Of a DNA stretch of 64,000 bases, positions 1 through 9,290 are shown piece by piece; the stretch's first letter is position 1, and the number at the start of each line of letters is the position of its first letter. The stretch comes from an uncultured Acetatifactor sp. Lineage in GTDB: Bacteria > Bacillota > Clostridia > Lachnospirales > Lachnospiraceae. The translations under genes were made by a program, and so were the position numbers. The notes under the pieces were generated by a model. That model was not told where the DNA came from and did not search any database. It was given only the letters and a program-made list of their open reading frames with translations. The stretch is taken from assembly GCA_910586485.1 (NCBI GenBank), contig CAJUIA010000009.1:54914-118913 (forward strand), given 5' to 3'.

Positions 1-1
1 A

Positions 2-100
2 AGGAACGGCTCTCACGGCTGCATCAACACACCCCCGAAAATCATGGCGGAGCTTTATGAGATGGTGGAGGTTGGAACACCGGTGATTATGTTTTATTGA
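2..100 (+). CDS. L,D-transpeptidase, C-terminal end only
   Basis: The window opens inside this gene; the frame beginning at base 2 reads 32 residues to a TGA stop. It contains S-H-G-C-I-N, the active-site signature of YkuD-type L,D-transpeptidases, whose Cys attacks the peptidoglycan stem peptide. The tail (VEVGTPVIMFY) also fits the end of that domain. These enzymes make 3-3 cross-links or anchor proteins in the wall, outside the membrane. Everything before the active site, including any signal or peptidoglycan-binding domain, is outside the window. Confidence 0.75.
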   Translation, partial: RNGSHGCINTPPKIMAELYEMVEVGTPVIMFY

Positions 101-121
101 TTTAAAAAGTTAATTATTTAC

Positions 122-150
122 TTGACTAAAGTGGAAAGAAAGATTATTCT
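122..150 (+). promoter_or_regulatory. Predicted sigma-A promoter of serC
   Basis: TTGACT (122-127), a 17-base spacer and TATTCT (145-150). A second TATAAT lies at 155-160 but lacks a good -35 at 17 bases. The start would fall about 40-50 bases before the serC start codon. Confidence 0.55.
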
Positions 151-158
151 TATGTATA

Positions 159-177
159 ATCATTTGAAATAAATGAT
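159..177. repeat. Short palindrome in the serC leader
   Basis: ATCATTT (159-165) and AAATGAT (171-177) are perfect inverted arms around GAAAT. The position at or just after the predicted transcription start fits an operator, but no regulator is encoded nearby and the AT-rich content makes chance possible. Confidence 0.3.
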
Positions 178-202
178 AATTAGAGATCAGGAGGAGCTTG
201 AA

Positions 203-1285
203 ATGTCCAGAGTCTACAATTTTTCCGCAGGACCTGCGGTGCTGCCGGAAGAGGTGCTGCGTGAAGCGGCGGAGGAAATGCTTGATTATAAGGGTACGGG
301 AATGTCCGTGATGGAAATGAGCCACAGGTCAAAGGCCTATGAGACAATCATCAAGGAAGCCGAGGCCGATTTAAGGGAGCTTATGAATATCCCCGACAAT
401 TATAAGGTGCTTTTCTTACAGGGCGGCGCAAGCCAGCAGTTTGCCATGATTCCCATGAATCTGATGAAAAATAGGGTAGCGGATTATATTGTCACCGGAC
501 AGTGGGCTAAAAAGGCCTATCAGGAGGCCTGCATCTACGGCAAGGCGAACAAGATTGCTTCCTCCGAGGATCAGACCTTTTCCTACATACCCGATTGTTC
601 CGATCTTCCTGTCAGCGAGGATGCGGATTACGTTTATATCTGTGAAAACAATACCATCTACGGAACCAAATATAAAACCCTGCCCAATACCAAGGGAAAG
701 CCCCTGGTGGCGGACGTGTCCAGCTGCTTTTTGTCAGAGCCGGTGGACGTAAGCAAGTACGGGGTGATTTACGGCGGGGTGCAGAAGAACATCGGTCCGG
801 CAGGCGTTGTCATTGTAATCATCAGAGAAGATCTGATTACGGAGGATGTGCTGCCCGGCACACCTACCATGTTAAAGTATAAGATTCATGCAGATAATGC
901 TTCCTTGTACAATACGCCTCCCGCTTACGGCATCTATATCTGCGGCAAGGTATTCAAATGGCTCAAGGCAAAGGGCGGCCTGGAGGCGATGAAGGAATAC
1001 AATGAAAAGAAGGCTAAGATACTTTATGACTATCTGGACGAAAGTAAGCTGTTTAAGGGAACCGTGCGCAAGGAGGATCGTTCTCTGATGAATGTTCCTT
1101 TTGTCACCGGCGACGAAGAGCTGGATGCAAAGTTTGTGAAGGAGGCTGCAGCGGCCGGTTTTGTAAACCTGAAGGGTCACAGGACCGTGGGCGGTATGCG
1201 GGCCAGCATCTACAATGCCATGCCCATAGAGGGTGTGGAAAAGCTGGTGGCATTTATGAAGGAATTTGAAAAGCAGAACGGATAA
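203..1285 (+). CDS. serC: Phosphoserine aminotransferase
   Basis: Catalyses the second step of serine synthesis, 3-phosphohydroxypyruvate to phosphoserine with glutamate as amino donor, in the cytoplasm. The start is the ATG at 203 (MSRVYNFSAGPAVLP), preceded by AGGAGG at spacing 7; an ATG at 173 in the same frame has no ribosome site. The 360-residue length is normal. The family N-terminus FSAGPA is present, and the PLP lysine is predicted at K195 in GGVQKNIGPAG. serA follows after about 30 bases, so the two form an operon that makes phosphoserine from 3-phosphoglycerate. No serB is seen here. Confidence 0.97.
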   Translation: MSRVYNFSAGPAVLPEEVLREAAEEMLDYKGTGMSVMEMSHRSKAYETIIKEAEADLRELMNIPDNYKVLFLQGGASQQFAMIPMNLMKNRVADYIVTGQWAKKAYQEACIYGKANKIASSEDQTFSYIPDCSDLPVSEDADYVYICENNTIYGTKYKTLPNTKGKPLVADVSSCFLSEPVDVSKYGVIYGGVQKNIGPAGVVIVIIREDLITEDVLPGTPTMLKYKIHADNASLYNTPPAYGIYICGKVFKWLKAKGGLEAMKEYNEKKAKILYDYLDESKLFKGTVRKEDRSLMNVPFVTGDEELDAKFVKEAAAAGFVNLKGHRTVGGMRASIYNAMPIEGVEKLVAFMKEFEKQNG

Positions 1286-1314
1286 GCGGCAGGAAAATGG
1301 AGGATAAAGGACAG

Positions 1315-2478
1315 ATGTATAAGATAAACTGCTTAAATCCCATTGCGGATGTGGGATTAAAAAATTTCAGCGATCAGTACCAGATTACCGCCGATATTAA
1401 CGAGGCGGACGGCGTTCTGGTGAGAAGTGCATCCATGCACGATATGGAGCTGCCTAAGGGGCTGCTGGCGGTAGCCAGGGCCGGAGCGGGCGTAAATAAC
1501 ATTCCGTTGGATAAATGCGCGGAAAAGGGTGTGGTGGTATTTAATACCCCCGGCGCCAACGCCAACGGTGTCAAGGAGCTGGTGCTGGCGGGCATGCTGC
1601 TGGCGGCCAGAGATGTGATCGGCGGCATTGACTGGGTGAAAGCCTCCGCGGATAATGCGGATATTGCCAAGGCGGCGGAGAAAGAAAAGAAAAATTTTGC
1701 CGGTACGGAAATCATGGGGAAAAAGCTGGGTGTGATTGGTCTGGGCGCTATCGGCGTCAAGGTTGCAAATGCGGCTGTGGCGCTGGGAATGGATGTGTAC
1801 GGTTATGACCCTTACTTGTCCGTAAATGCAGCCTGGAGCTTAAGCCGTTCCGTCAAGCATGTAGTGAATGTGGATGATATTTATGCGGACTGTGATTATA
1901 TTACCATCCATGTGCCTCTTTTGGATTCCACAAAGGGGATGATCAATGCTGTTTCCATCGCCAAGATGAAGGAAGGCGTGGTGCTGTTGAACTTTGCCAG
2001 GGATTTACTGGCCAATGAAAAGGATGTGCTGGAGGCTCTGGCCTCCGGAAAGATCGCACGTTACGTGTCCGATTTTCCTAATTCGATTACGGCAGGACAG
2101 AAGGGCTGTATCGTCATTCCCCATCTGGGAGCCAGCACCGAGGAATCCGAGGATAACTGTGCGGTGATGGCAGTGGATGAGATTATGGATTACTTGGAGA
2201 ACGGTAATATCCGCAACAGCGTGAATTATCCGGCCTGCGATATGGGCGTTTGTACAAAGGCGGGCCGTGTGGCCGTATTCCATAAGAATATTGCCAACAT
2301 GATTACCCAGTTTACCGCAGAGTTCGGCAGGGCCGGTATCAATATCAGCGATATGACGAACAAATCCAGAGGGGATGTGGCTTATACCCTGTTGGATGTG
2401 GAGAGCAGGCCGACGGCGGAAATCATCCAGGCACTGGAGCAGATTGAGGGCGTGTTCCGGGTAAGAATTGTAGTATAA
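1315..2478 (+). CDS. serA: D-3-phosphoglycerate dehydrogenase
   Basis: Oxidises 3-phosphoglycerate to 3-phosphohydroxypyruvate with NAD, the first committed step of serine synthesis. 387 residues from ATG 1315 (MYKINCLNPIADVGL), which has GGAGG 11 bases upstream; an in-frame ATG at 1297 would add six residues and has a poorer site. Order: D-isomer dehydrogenase substrate domain, Rossmann motif GVIGLGAIGVKVANA, a catalytic Arg in NFARDLL, and His 270 in IPHLGAS. A C-terminal ACT domain (about residues 315-387) is where serine usually binds for feedback control. It is the short ACT-only form, without the extra middle domain of long SerA proteins. Confidence 0.96.
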   Translation: MYKINCLNPIADVGLKNFSDQYQITADINEADGVLVRSASMHDMELPKGLLAVARAGAGVNNIPLDKCAEKGVVVFNTPGANANGVKELVLAGMLLAARDVIGGIDWVKASADNADIAKAAEKEKKNFAGTEIMGKKLGVIGLGAIGVKVANAAVALGMDVYGYDPYLSVNAAWSLSRSVKHVVNVDDIYADCDYITIHVPLLDSTKGMINAVSIAKMKEGVVLLNFARDLLANEKDVLEALASGKIARYVSDFPNSITAGQKGCIVIPHLGASTEESEDNCAVMAVDEIMDYLENGNIRNSVNYPACDMGVCTKAGRVAVFHKNIANMITQFTAEFGRAGINISDMTNKSRGDVAYTLLDVESRPTAEIIQALEQIEGVFRVRIVV

Positions 2479-2504
2479 ACGGAATGAAGATTTTCTAAGC
2501 GGTC

Positions 2505-2549
2505 AATATGCTGCAAAGTCAGATGAACAGTCTGTCTTTGCAGCATATT
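2505..2549 (+). terminator. Long perfect hairpin after serA
   Basis: Arms 2505-2518 (AATATGCTGCAAAG) and 2536-2549 are perfectly complementary over 14 bp; four more pairs follow inside one mismatch, leaving a 7-base loop. Only three T follow, so it is a weak intrinsic terminator or an RNA 3' end stabiliser for serC-serA. Confidence 0.5.
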
Positions 2550-2580
2550 TGTGGTGAGAAATTTGGAGGATATGGGCTGT

Positions 2581-3543
2581 ATGGAAGACAAATATTTAAA
2601 AGAAGCGTTATCTCATTACAATATTGATCCAAATTCAGAGGTGATTTTTCTGCGGCATAACGAAAATATTACCTTTCGCGTCGGAACAGATTATCTGCTG
2701 CAGATCCATGAGCCGGTGGAGGGATTTCAGACCCAGTTTATCTATGAAGGGGCGGATCGCATGGCGGTTTATGAAACAGAGCTCAAATTTCTGGCATACT
2801 TGAAAAAGCAGGGCATGATTATCCGGGAGCCTGTCAAAAACCGCAGCGGTGAGAGGATAACCAGACTAAACAGCAGGATAACGGCTACGGTATTCAGGTG
2901 GATTGAGGGAGTGTCTCTGGACAAGGTTGAATGGAATGACGAGTATTGTTATCAAATCGGAGCATTAACGGCAGATTTACACAGGTGCGCAAAGGGATTT
3001 CATGGTTCGCCTGTAATATCCTATGACGAGCAGCAGTGTGAGCGAATCAGGGAAAAGCTTTGGGAGCGACAGGCCGGCAGCGGATTGAATCCTGCATATT
3101 TTAACACGATGCGGCGTGTTTGTGATGCGGTCGGAGCGTATTTAAGGGAATTACATCATGATTTTCAAATATTGCATGCGGATTTGTCGCTTTCAAATAT
3201 TCTGATTACAAAATCCGGTCTTGCCGCTATTGACTTTTCACTTTTTGGAGTGGGACATCCCATGTTTGATATTGCAACCTTATTCGGAAATATAAACGGA
3301 CTGCACTGCCGGCAGAAAATTGCAGAAGGATACAGAAATGCGGGCGGGATATTCGATTATGGGGCGCTTGACGCCTGTTTTGTTCTGACAATACTGGGAA
3401 GTATCACAATTCATTTTGAACAATGGAGTAAACAGGACTGGTTTGCAGGCAGGATGGAACGGTGGTGCCGGGAGAGCTTTGAACCCTTCTGCGCCGGAGA
3501 AAGGCTGTTTGCAGATGATTTTTATTTGATCCATGCGGGATAA
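2581..3543 (+). CDS. Aminoglycoside/choline-type phosphotransferase (APH fold)
   Basis: A 320-residue member of the APH kinase-like family, which moves the gamma phosphate of ATP to a small hydroxyl substrate in the cytoplasm. The catalytic loop HADLSLSN has Asp 201, and the metal-binding Asp is D218 in IDFSLFG. The N-lobe is recognisable but lacks a textbook glycine loop. ATG 2581 is chosen because GGAGGA lies 10 bases upstream; ATG 2572 would be only one base from it. The substrate is unknown: homoserine, choline, fructosamine or drug kinases share this fold, and nothing nearby decides. It separates serA from the DUF1015 gene together with the relics that follow, so it may have arrived with them. 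Confidence 0.8.
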   Translation: MEDKYLKEALSHYNIDPNSEVIFLRHNENITFRVGTDYLLQIHEPVEGFQTQFIYEGADRMAVYETELKFLAYLKKQGMIIREPVKNRSGERITRLNSRITATVFRWIEGVSLDKVEWNDEYCYQIGALTADLHRCAKGFHGSPVISYDEQQCERIREKLWERQAGSGLNPAYFNTMRRVCDAVGAYLRELHHDFQILHADLSLSNILITKSGLAAIDFSLFGVGHPMFDIATLFGNINGLHCRQKIAEGYRNAGGIFDYGALDACFVLTILGSITIHFEQWSKQDWFAGRMERWCRESFEPFCAGERLFADDFYLIHAG

Positions 3544-3554
3544 TTGCGGAATAA

Positions 3555-4064
3555 AATGGAATTGTGCCGGAAAATCAAAAGCTTCATAATGGAGATACTC
3601 TTGACAGCGACTGGCCTGTGGAAGAAGAGGCGGATTTTGATATGGTGCTGATGAATCCGCCATATTCAGCTAAGTGGAGCGCGACAGCCGGATTTTTACA
3701 AGACGAGCGGTTTAGCGATTACGGTGTGCTGGCGCCTAAATCAAAAGCGGATTACGCATTTCTGCTTCATGGCTTATTTCACTTGAAGAGTAATGGTACA
3801 ATGGCGATCGTATTGCCACATAGTGTACTTTTCAGAGGGGCTGCGGAAGGGAAAATAAGGGAAAAACTGCTTCGTTCCGGCAATATTTATGCAGTCATTG
3901 GTCTGCCGGCAAATTTGTTTTATAATACTTCTATTCCTACTTGTATTATTGTTTTGAAAAAGCATCGAGAAGGAAGAGATGTGCTGTTTATTGACGCTTC
4001 GCGGAGATTTGTGAAAGGCAAGAAGCAGAATGAGATGTCAGATGATAATATTGAATCAATTTGA
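3555..4064 (+). pseudogene. Type I restriction-modification methylase (HsdM) fragment
   Basis: About 170 codons match the middle of HsdM, the N6-adenine methylase subunit of type I restriction systems. Visible landmarks are LHNGDTL, catalytic motif IV NPPY (LMNPPYSAKWSA), LAPKSKADYAFLLH, ATKIV-type stretch AIVLPHSVLFRG, IGLPANLFYNTSIPT and FIDAS. The frame enters from a stop at 3552 and has no proper start; the N-terminal helical domain, the SAM-binding motif I region and the C-terminus are missing. It ends at TGA 4064 just after the usual KGKKQN stretch, where integrase-like sequence takes over. No hsdS or hsdR remains, so it is a relic that is unlikely to work. Confidence 0.85.
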
Positions 4065-4224
4065 GCTTCATACGCTAATTGCGCACCTTAAGATAAGAGA
4101 AGAGGTTAATTGGGATTGGTTTATTCTTTTAGTGGCAAAAACCGGAATGAGATTTTCGGAGGCGCTTGCAGTTACCCTCGGTGATTTTGATTTTTCCAGA
4201 CAGACAGCATCTCCGGCGGCGTAA
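4030..4224 (+). pseudogene. Tyrosine recombinase fragment
   Basis: About 58 codons resemble the start of the catalytic domain of phage-type integrases: FELHTLI, NWDWFILLVAKTGMRFSEAL, then LGDFDFS. The Arg in TGMRFSEAL is the first of the catalytic R-H-R-Y set; the rest is gone because the frame stops at 4224. Similar integrases occur next to hsdS genes in type I restriction loci, where they shuffle specificity segments, which fits the HsdM relic it overlaps. The methylase-to-recombinase join suggests a deletion removed hsdS and most of both flanking genes. Confidence 0.75.
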
Positions 4225-4233
4225 GGCGTCAGT

Positions 4234-4518
4234 CTACCGAAACAGCAGCGGCATACCGCCGTCCGGGCCGTCGTTTAAATCCTGAAGGCTGTCCTCTAAC
4301 TTTTTCTGGGAGGCCAGGGAGCCTTCCGTCTGCAGGTCCATGTAAAGAATAAACATATCCTCCAGGGTAATATTCTTTTCCTGGGCAATTTCCGTCAGGA
4401 TGGGTTTTAATTTCTCCAGCTGTGCGGAGACGGGCACCTTCTGCGGGTCGATCTCACCCAGTACGTTTTCGGCATATGCGTTGATTCGCTGTAAAAGCCT
4501 TTTATTTTCCTCTGTCAT
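4234..4518 (-). CDS. Small conserved-type hypothetical protein
   Basis: A 94-residue acidic, largely helical protein without signal peptide or membrane segment; I do not recognise its family. The ATG at 4518 is preceded by a GGGAG ribosome site on the minus strand, and base composition is coding-like, so it is probably real. It points away from the DUF1015 gene, sharing the roughly 215-base interval 4519-4734. That interval holds a TATAAT (4603-4608) in plus orientation without a convincing -35. The ending GGMPLLFR is unusual but gives no functional clue. Confidence 0.65.
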   Translation of the reverse strand: MTEENKRLLQRINAYAENVLGEIDPQKVPVSAQLEKLKPILTEIAQEKNITLEDMFILYMDLQTEGSLASQKKLEDSLQDLNDGPDGGMPLLFR

Positions 4519-4734
4519 ATTTTACTCCCTTTCTACGCTGTTTTCCTGCGCATGACAATCTTAATTTTCAATCTTCTCATTTCCTTCTGCCTGAAGATAT
4601 GATATAATGCACTCAAGAATCCGACTGCTGGCGTCTGCCACGCTTTGCGCTCAAAGATTCTTTCATTGTTTTCTTTTGAGTATAGCACTTTTTACTATGG
4701 ATGTATAGTCTTAAAAAGATTCGGAGGAAATGAT

Positions 4735-5970
4735 ATGGCTGAAATCAGACCCTTTGCCGCATATCGGCCTGCGCCGGGCTTAGAGAGCAGGATTGCGGCG
4801 TTGCCCTATGATGTGTATAACCGCAGGGAGGCGTGGGAAGAGGTACGTAAAAACCCGGACTCCTTTCTTGCCATCGACCGGGCGGAGACCGGCTTTGACA
4901 ACAGTGTGGACACCTATGCGCCGGAGGTTTATGAAAGAGCGGCAGCGCTTTTGCGGGAGCGGATTGCAGAAGGATCTTTTGTGCAGGATGAAACACCCTG
5001 CTATTATCTATACGAACAGGTGATGAACGGCAGGAGCCAGACGGGGATCGTGGCCTGTGCCGCTATAGACGATTATCTGAACAATACGATCAAAAAGCAT
5101 GAAAATACCAGAGCGGACAAGGAGCAGGACCGCATCCGGCATGTAGATACCTGTAATATGCAGACAGGCCCGATCTTCTTGACCTACCGCAAAAACGAAG
5201 TGCTGGAAGGAATGATAAAAGAGGTTAGAAAAAATCCTGCAGTCTGTGATTTTGTGTCGGAGGATGGCATTACTCACCGGGTATGGGTGATTGCGGATGA
5301 GGAAAGCATCGAAACGATCTATGATGAGTTTGACAGGATTTCTGCAATTTATATTGCGGACGGTCATCATCGCTGCGCTTCTGCGGTAAAGGTGGGCTTA
5401 AAGCGCAGGGAAGAGCACCCCGGATATACCGGGGAGGAAGAATTTAATTTCTTTCTGGCAGTGCTGTTTCAGGCGGACGAGCTTCGGATTATGGATTATA
5501 ACCGGGTAGTAAAGGATTTAAACGGACTGGATACAGAGAGCTTTTTGCGGCAGGTATCGGAGTGTTTTTGCGTGACCAGGCTGGGGAAGGAGCCCTATCG
5601 TCCCGTAAAAAAAGGGACCTTTGGCATGTATCTGGAGGAAAGCTGGTATCGGCTGGAGGCAAAGGCGGAAATTTGTTCGCAGGACGCGGTGAAGGGACTG
5701 GATGTTTCCCTGCTGCAGGATTATCTTTTAGGGCCGGTGCTGGGTATACAGGATCCGAAGACGGACAGGCGGATTGATTTCGTAGGAGGCATCAGAGGAC
5801 TGGAAGAGCTGGAACGGAGGGTGCATACTGATATGAAGGCCGCCTTTTCCCTGTATCCCACCTCTATTGAAGAGCTGGCGGATGTGGCGGATGCGGGGAA
5901 GCTGATGCCGCCGAAATCTACCTGGTTTGAGCCCAAGCTTCGCAGCGGACTGTTTCTGCACGCCATATGA
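4735..5970 (+). CDS. DUF1015 family protein
   Basis: 411 residues from ATG 4735 (MAEIRPFAAYRPAPG), with CGGAGGAA 6 bases upstream. The family is typified by the N-terminal FAA.RP stretch, an early LPYDVYN segment, NSFL-like DSFLAIDRAE, and a central DGHHRCASA motif near residue 205, all seen here. Its biochemical role is not established; HHR-type motifs suggest a phosphate or nucleotide ligand. DUF1015 genes are commonly next to serC-serA in related bacteria, so a link to serine or phosphoserine metabolism is plausible. Here the pair is separated from it by about 2.2 kb of kinase and relic sequence. Confidence 0.88.
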   Translation: MAEIRPFAAYRPAPGLESRIAALPYDVYNRREAWEEVRKNPDSFLAIDRAETGFDNSVDTYAPEVYERAAALLRERIAEGSFVQDETPCYYLYEQVMNGRSQTGIVACAAIDDYLNNTIKKHENTRADKEQDRIRHVDTCNMQTGPIFLTYRKNEVLEGMIKEVRKNPAVCDFVSEDGITHRVWVIADEESIETIYDEFDRISAIYIADGHHRCASAVKVGLKRREEHPGYTGEEEFNFFLAVLFQADELRIMDYNRVVKDLNGLDTESFLRQVSECFCVTRLGKEPYRPVKKGTFGMYLEESWYRLEAKAEICSQDAVKGLDVSLLQDYLLGPVLGIQDPKTDRRIDFVGGIRGLEELERRVHTDMKAAFSLYPTSIEELADVADAGKLMPPKSTWFEPKLRSGLFLHAI

Positions 5971-6025
5971 GAACTAAAATTGTTTATTTGTCAGAAATAA
6001 TGAAAAGAATAGCAGGAAGGTAAAG

Positions 6026-8302
6026 ATGAACAAAAAATTATATAGCCTGATGAATTGGCCTAAAATCGAAGAAATTATTTATTCCGAGTGTGATGATCCT
6101 CATGCCATATTAGGGCCCCATGGAGCGGGAAATCAGACGGTGGTACAAGCTTATTTCCCGGAAGCGGTGGAGGCGGTTCTGGCCTTTAAGGAAAGCGGAG
6201 AGACCTTTCAGATGGAGCTGGCGGATGACGACGGATATTTCGCGGTGCTGCTGCCCATGCCGGAGAAGGAGGTGCCGGCCTATCATTATAAGGTCAGGCA
6301 AAAGGACGGCGCCGTTTTGTTTTACGGCGAGCCGTATCGTTATGCGCCGCTGATTACTCATGAGGATACGGAACGCTTTAAAAACGGGATTCATTATACG
6401 ATTTATGAAAAGCTGGGGGCCCATCCTGTTACCATGGACGGCGTTGAGGGGACCTATTTCGCAGTCTGGGCGCCTGCGGCTCTGCGTATCAGTGTGGTGG
6501 GGGATTTTAACGGCTGGGACGGAAGAATCCACCAGATGCGGCGGCTGTGGGATTCCGGCATTTTTGAAATTTTCATCCCGAAGGCGGCAGAAGGGGATAA
6601 CTATAAGTTTGAGCTGAAGCTGAAAACAGGGCTGACCTATTTAAAGGCAGATCCTTACTGTAACGCGGCGCAGCTGCGTCCGGATACGGCGTCGGTGATT
6701 ACCAATCTGCAGGGATTTGCATGGGAGGATGCGGATTTTGTGAAAAATCGGGCCGCCTTCCAGACAGGAAACGTTCCGGTCAGTGTTTATGAGGTCTATC
6801 TGGGTTCCTTTACCGCACCGGAGGAAGGCGAGCCTTATGCAAATTATCGCAAGATTGCGGACAAGCTGATTCCTTATGTAAAGGAAATGGGATATACCCA
6901 CGTGGAGCTGATGCCCGTGATGGAGCATCCTCTGGATGCGTCCTGGGGGTACCAGGTGATTGGTTATTATGCGCCCACCTCCCGTTACGGTTCTCCGCAG
7001 GATTTTATGTATTTTGTAAATGAGCTGCACAAGGCGGGGATCGGCGTAATTCTGGACTGGGTGCCGGCTCATTTTCCAAGGGATGTTTACGGGCTTTCAA
7101 ACTTTGACGGCACCTGCCTGTATGAGCATCTGGACCCCAGGCAGGGCGCCCATCCTCACTGGGGGACCTTAATTTATAACTACGGCAGGCCGGAGGTCTC
7201 CAATTATCTGATTGCCAATGCGCTGTTCTGGGTGGAAAAATTTCACGCGGACGGAATCCGCATGGATGCGGTAGCCAGTATGCTTTACCTGGATTACGGC
7301 AAAAATGACGGTGAATGGGTGGCAAATATATATGGCGGCAATGAAAATCTGGAAGCCATGGAAATGATAAAGCATTTAAATTCCATGATGAAGAAGCGCA
7401 ATCCCGGCGTGCTGACCATTGCAGAGGAAAGCACTGCATTCCCCATGATAACAAGGGAGCCGAAGGACGGGGGGCTGGGCTTCGATCTGAAATGGAATAT
7501 GGGCTTTATGAATGATTATCTGGGATATATCCGGTACGATCCTTATTTCAGAAGCCATCACCACGGCGAGCTGACCTTCAGCATGATCTATGCTTACAGC
7601 GAAAGGTTTATGCTGGTGTTTTCTCATGACGAGGTGGTACACGGAAAAGCTACGCTGCTGGGCAAGATGCCGGGAACGACGGAGCAGAAGTTTGCAAACT
7701 TAAGGCTGACCTATGCTTATATGATGACTCATCCGGGAAAGAAGCTTTTATTTATGGGTCAGGAGCTGGGAGAGTTCGACGAGTGGAACGAGGGCCGGCT
7801 GGTGGAATGGGAGCTGACGGCTTATCCGGATCATGAGGGACTTTCCAGACTGGTCAGCGATCTGAACGGAATATACAGGAGTAATCCCGAACTGTTTGCT
7901 CTTGATGATTCCCCGGAGGGCTTCGAATGGATCAATCATATTTCGGCGGAGCAGTGTACCCTGACTTTTGTGAGAAAGGGGCGGGAAGAAAATGAGATGC
8001 TGCTGATCGCCGCTAATTTCTCCGGTATTCCGCTGGAGCTTACCACCGGTGTTCCTGCAGCCGGAAAATACAAGGAAATCTTTAATTCGGATGACGAAAA
8101 GTACGGCGGCAGCGGCAGGGTGAACAGCCGCGTAAAGCGCTCTAAGGCAGTGGAATGGGATGACAGGCCGGATTCCGTTACCGTGAAGCTGGCGCCGCTT
8201 TCCTTAAGTATTTTAAAATATGCACCCTTTACGGTGGAGGATGTAAAGGGGGAAGAAGAAAAGATAAAGACCACGAGGAAAAAGCGAGCAAGAGGGAAAT
8301 GA
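6026..8302 (+). CDS. glgB: 1,4-alpha-glucan branching enzyme
   Basis: Cuts alpha-1,4 glucan chains and re-joins them by alpha-1,6 bonds to make branched glycogen, in the cytoplasm. 758 residues. An N-terminal beta-sandwich segment comes first, then a CBM48-type module (about residues 120-215, with VVGDFNGWDG), then the GH13 barrel. Catalytic nucleophile D414 is in DGIRMDAV, acid/base E467 in IAEEST, and the third Asp in SHDEVVHG. A beta domain ends the protein, followed by a basic tail (KTTRKKRARGK). ATG 6026 follows AGGAAGG. No other glg gene is in the window; mscS starts one base after the stop. Confidence 0.96.
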   Translation: MNKKLYSLMNWPKIEEIIYSECDDPHAILGPHGAGNQTVVQAYFPEAVEAVLAFKESGETFQMELADDDGYFAVLLPMPEKEVPAYHYKVRQKDGAVLFYGEPYRYAPLITHEDTERFKNGIHYTIYEKLGAHPVTMDGVEGTYFAVWAPAALRISVVGDFNGWDGRIHQMRRLWDSGIFEIFIPKAAEGDNYKFELKLKTGLTYLKADPYCNAAQLRPDTASVITNLQGFAWEDADFVKNRAAFQTGNVPVSVYEVYLGSFTAPEEGEPYANYRKIADKLIPYVKEMGYTHVELMPVMEHPLDASWGYQVIGYYAPTSRYGSPQDFMYFVNELHKAGIGVILDWVPAHFPRDVYGLSNFDGTCLYEHLDPRQGAHPHWGTLIYNYGRPEVSNYLIANALFWVEKFHADGIRMDAVASMLYLDYGKNDGEWVANIYGGNENLEAMEMIKHLNSMMKKRNPGVLTIAEESTAFPMITREPKDGGLGFDLKWNMGFMNDYLGYIRYDPYFRSHHHGELTFSMIYAYSERFMLVFSHDEVVHGKATLLGKMPGTTEQKFANLRLTYAYMMTHPGKKLLFMGQELGEFDEWNEGRLVEWELTAYPDHEGLSRLVSDLNGIYRSNPELFALDDSPEGFEWINHISAEQCTLTFVRKGREENEMLLIAANFSGIPLELTTGVPAAGKYKEIFNSDDEKYGGSGRVNSRVKRSKAVEWDDRPDSVTVKLAPLSLSILKYAPFTVEDVKGEEEKIKTTRKKRARGK

Positions 8303-8303
8303 T

Positions 8304-9194
8304 ATGTTTAAAATCAGTCCGCTGACGGCAGTGCCCATGGAAAATATAATAGAGGATTTTCAACAGGAAATACAGGAGCCAGGAGCATTAAAAAGCTTTT
8401 TTCAGGGGCTGCCGGAGAAGGCACTTCACTTGGGGGGCAGAGTTTTGCTGGCGCTGCTGGTTTTTATCATCGGGGTACAGCTGATCCGTTTGATCCGAAA
8501 AATCGTGAAAAAATCCATGAATCGGGCAGGTGCGGAAACCGGGGCCGTACAGTTTGTGGATTCCTTTATCAAGGCGGCGCTGTATGTGCTGCTGGTGCTG
8601 ATGATCGCTGCATCCTTTGGGCTGCAGGCGGCAAGCATCGTGGCGGTTTTAGGCTCTGCAGGAGTAGCCATCGGCCTTGCGGTTCAGGGCAGCCTGTCCA
8701 ATCTGGCGGGCGGTGTACTGATTTTGCTTTTAAAGCCCTTTCGGGTGGGAGATTATATTGTGGAAAGCTCCACCGGCCATGAGGGCACAGTCACGGAAAT
8801 CCAGATATTTTACACCAGGCTGCTGACGGCAGACAACAAGACCGTCATCCTTCCCAACGGGCAGCTGGCCAATAACAGCATTGTCAATATTACGTCCCAG
8901 AAAGAGAGGCGGATGGATATTGTGGTAGGTATTTCCTATCAGGCCGATTTAAAACGGGCAAAGGAGGTTCTTGAAACAGTACTCAGGGAAGACGAGGCGG
9001 TTTTGAAGGAGAAGGATATGCTGGTGTTTGTAAGTGATTTGGGCAGCTCCAGCGTAAATCTTGGGGTGCGCTGCTGGTTTGGGCAGGAGGATTTCTGGGC
9101 AGGAAAGTGGAGAGTTACCGAAAACTGCAAGCTGGCGTTGGATGCCGCCGGCATTGAAATTCCCTTTAACCAGCTGGATGTACATGTACATTAA
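8304..9194 (+). CDS. Small-conductance mechanosensitive channel (MscS family)
   Basis: 296 residues: an amphipathic N-terminus, three membrane segments between about residues 45 and 150, then the soluble beta and alpha/beta vestibule. The pore-lining helix shows the family pattern of Ala and Gly packing (VLGSAGVAIGLAVQGSL), followed by LAGGVLILLLKPFRVGDYI. It should sit in the cytoplasmic membrane as a heptamer and open under tension to release solutes. The ATG at 8304 almost touches the glgB stop, so translation is probably coupled. No extra N-terminal membrane domain is present, so it is the minimal MscS type. Confidence 0.93.
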   Translation: MFKISPLTAVPMENIIEDFQQEIQEPGALKSFFQGLPEKALHLGGRVLLALLVFIIGVQLIRLIRKIVKKSMNRAGAETGAVQFVDSFIKAALYVLLVLMIAASFGLQAASIVAVLGSAGVAIGLAVQGSLSNLAGGVLILLLKPFRVGDYIVESSTGHEGTVTEIQIFYTRLLTADNKTVILPNGQLANNSIVNITSQKERRMDIVVGISYQADLKRAKEVLETVLREDEAVLKEKDMLVFVSDLGSSSVNLGVRCWFGQEDFWAGKWRVTENCKLALDAAGIEIPFNQLDVHVH

Positions 9195-9230
9195 AAAATT
9201 TTCAAAAAGTTGAAAAAATAAAAAAAACAG

Positions 9231-9259
9231 TTGAAATATTTCAGGGGAGCGACTATAAT
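9231..9259 (+). promoter_or_regulatory. tRNA-Thr promoter
   Basis: TTGAAA (9231-9236), exactly 17 bases, TATAAT (9254-9259). The tRNA begins 31 bases after the -10 box, leaving a leader of about 25 nt. Confidence 0.75.
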
Positions 9260-9290
9260 AAATTTAGTCGCGTTTCGCAGGCGGCAAGTT

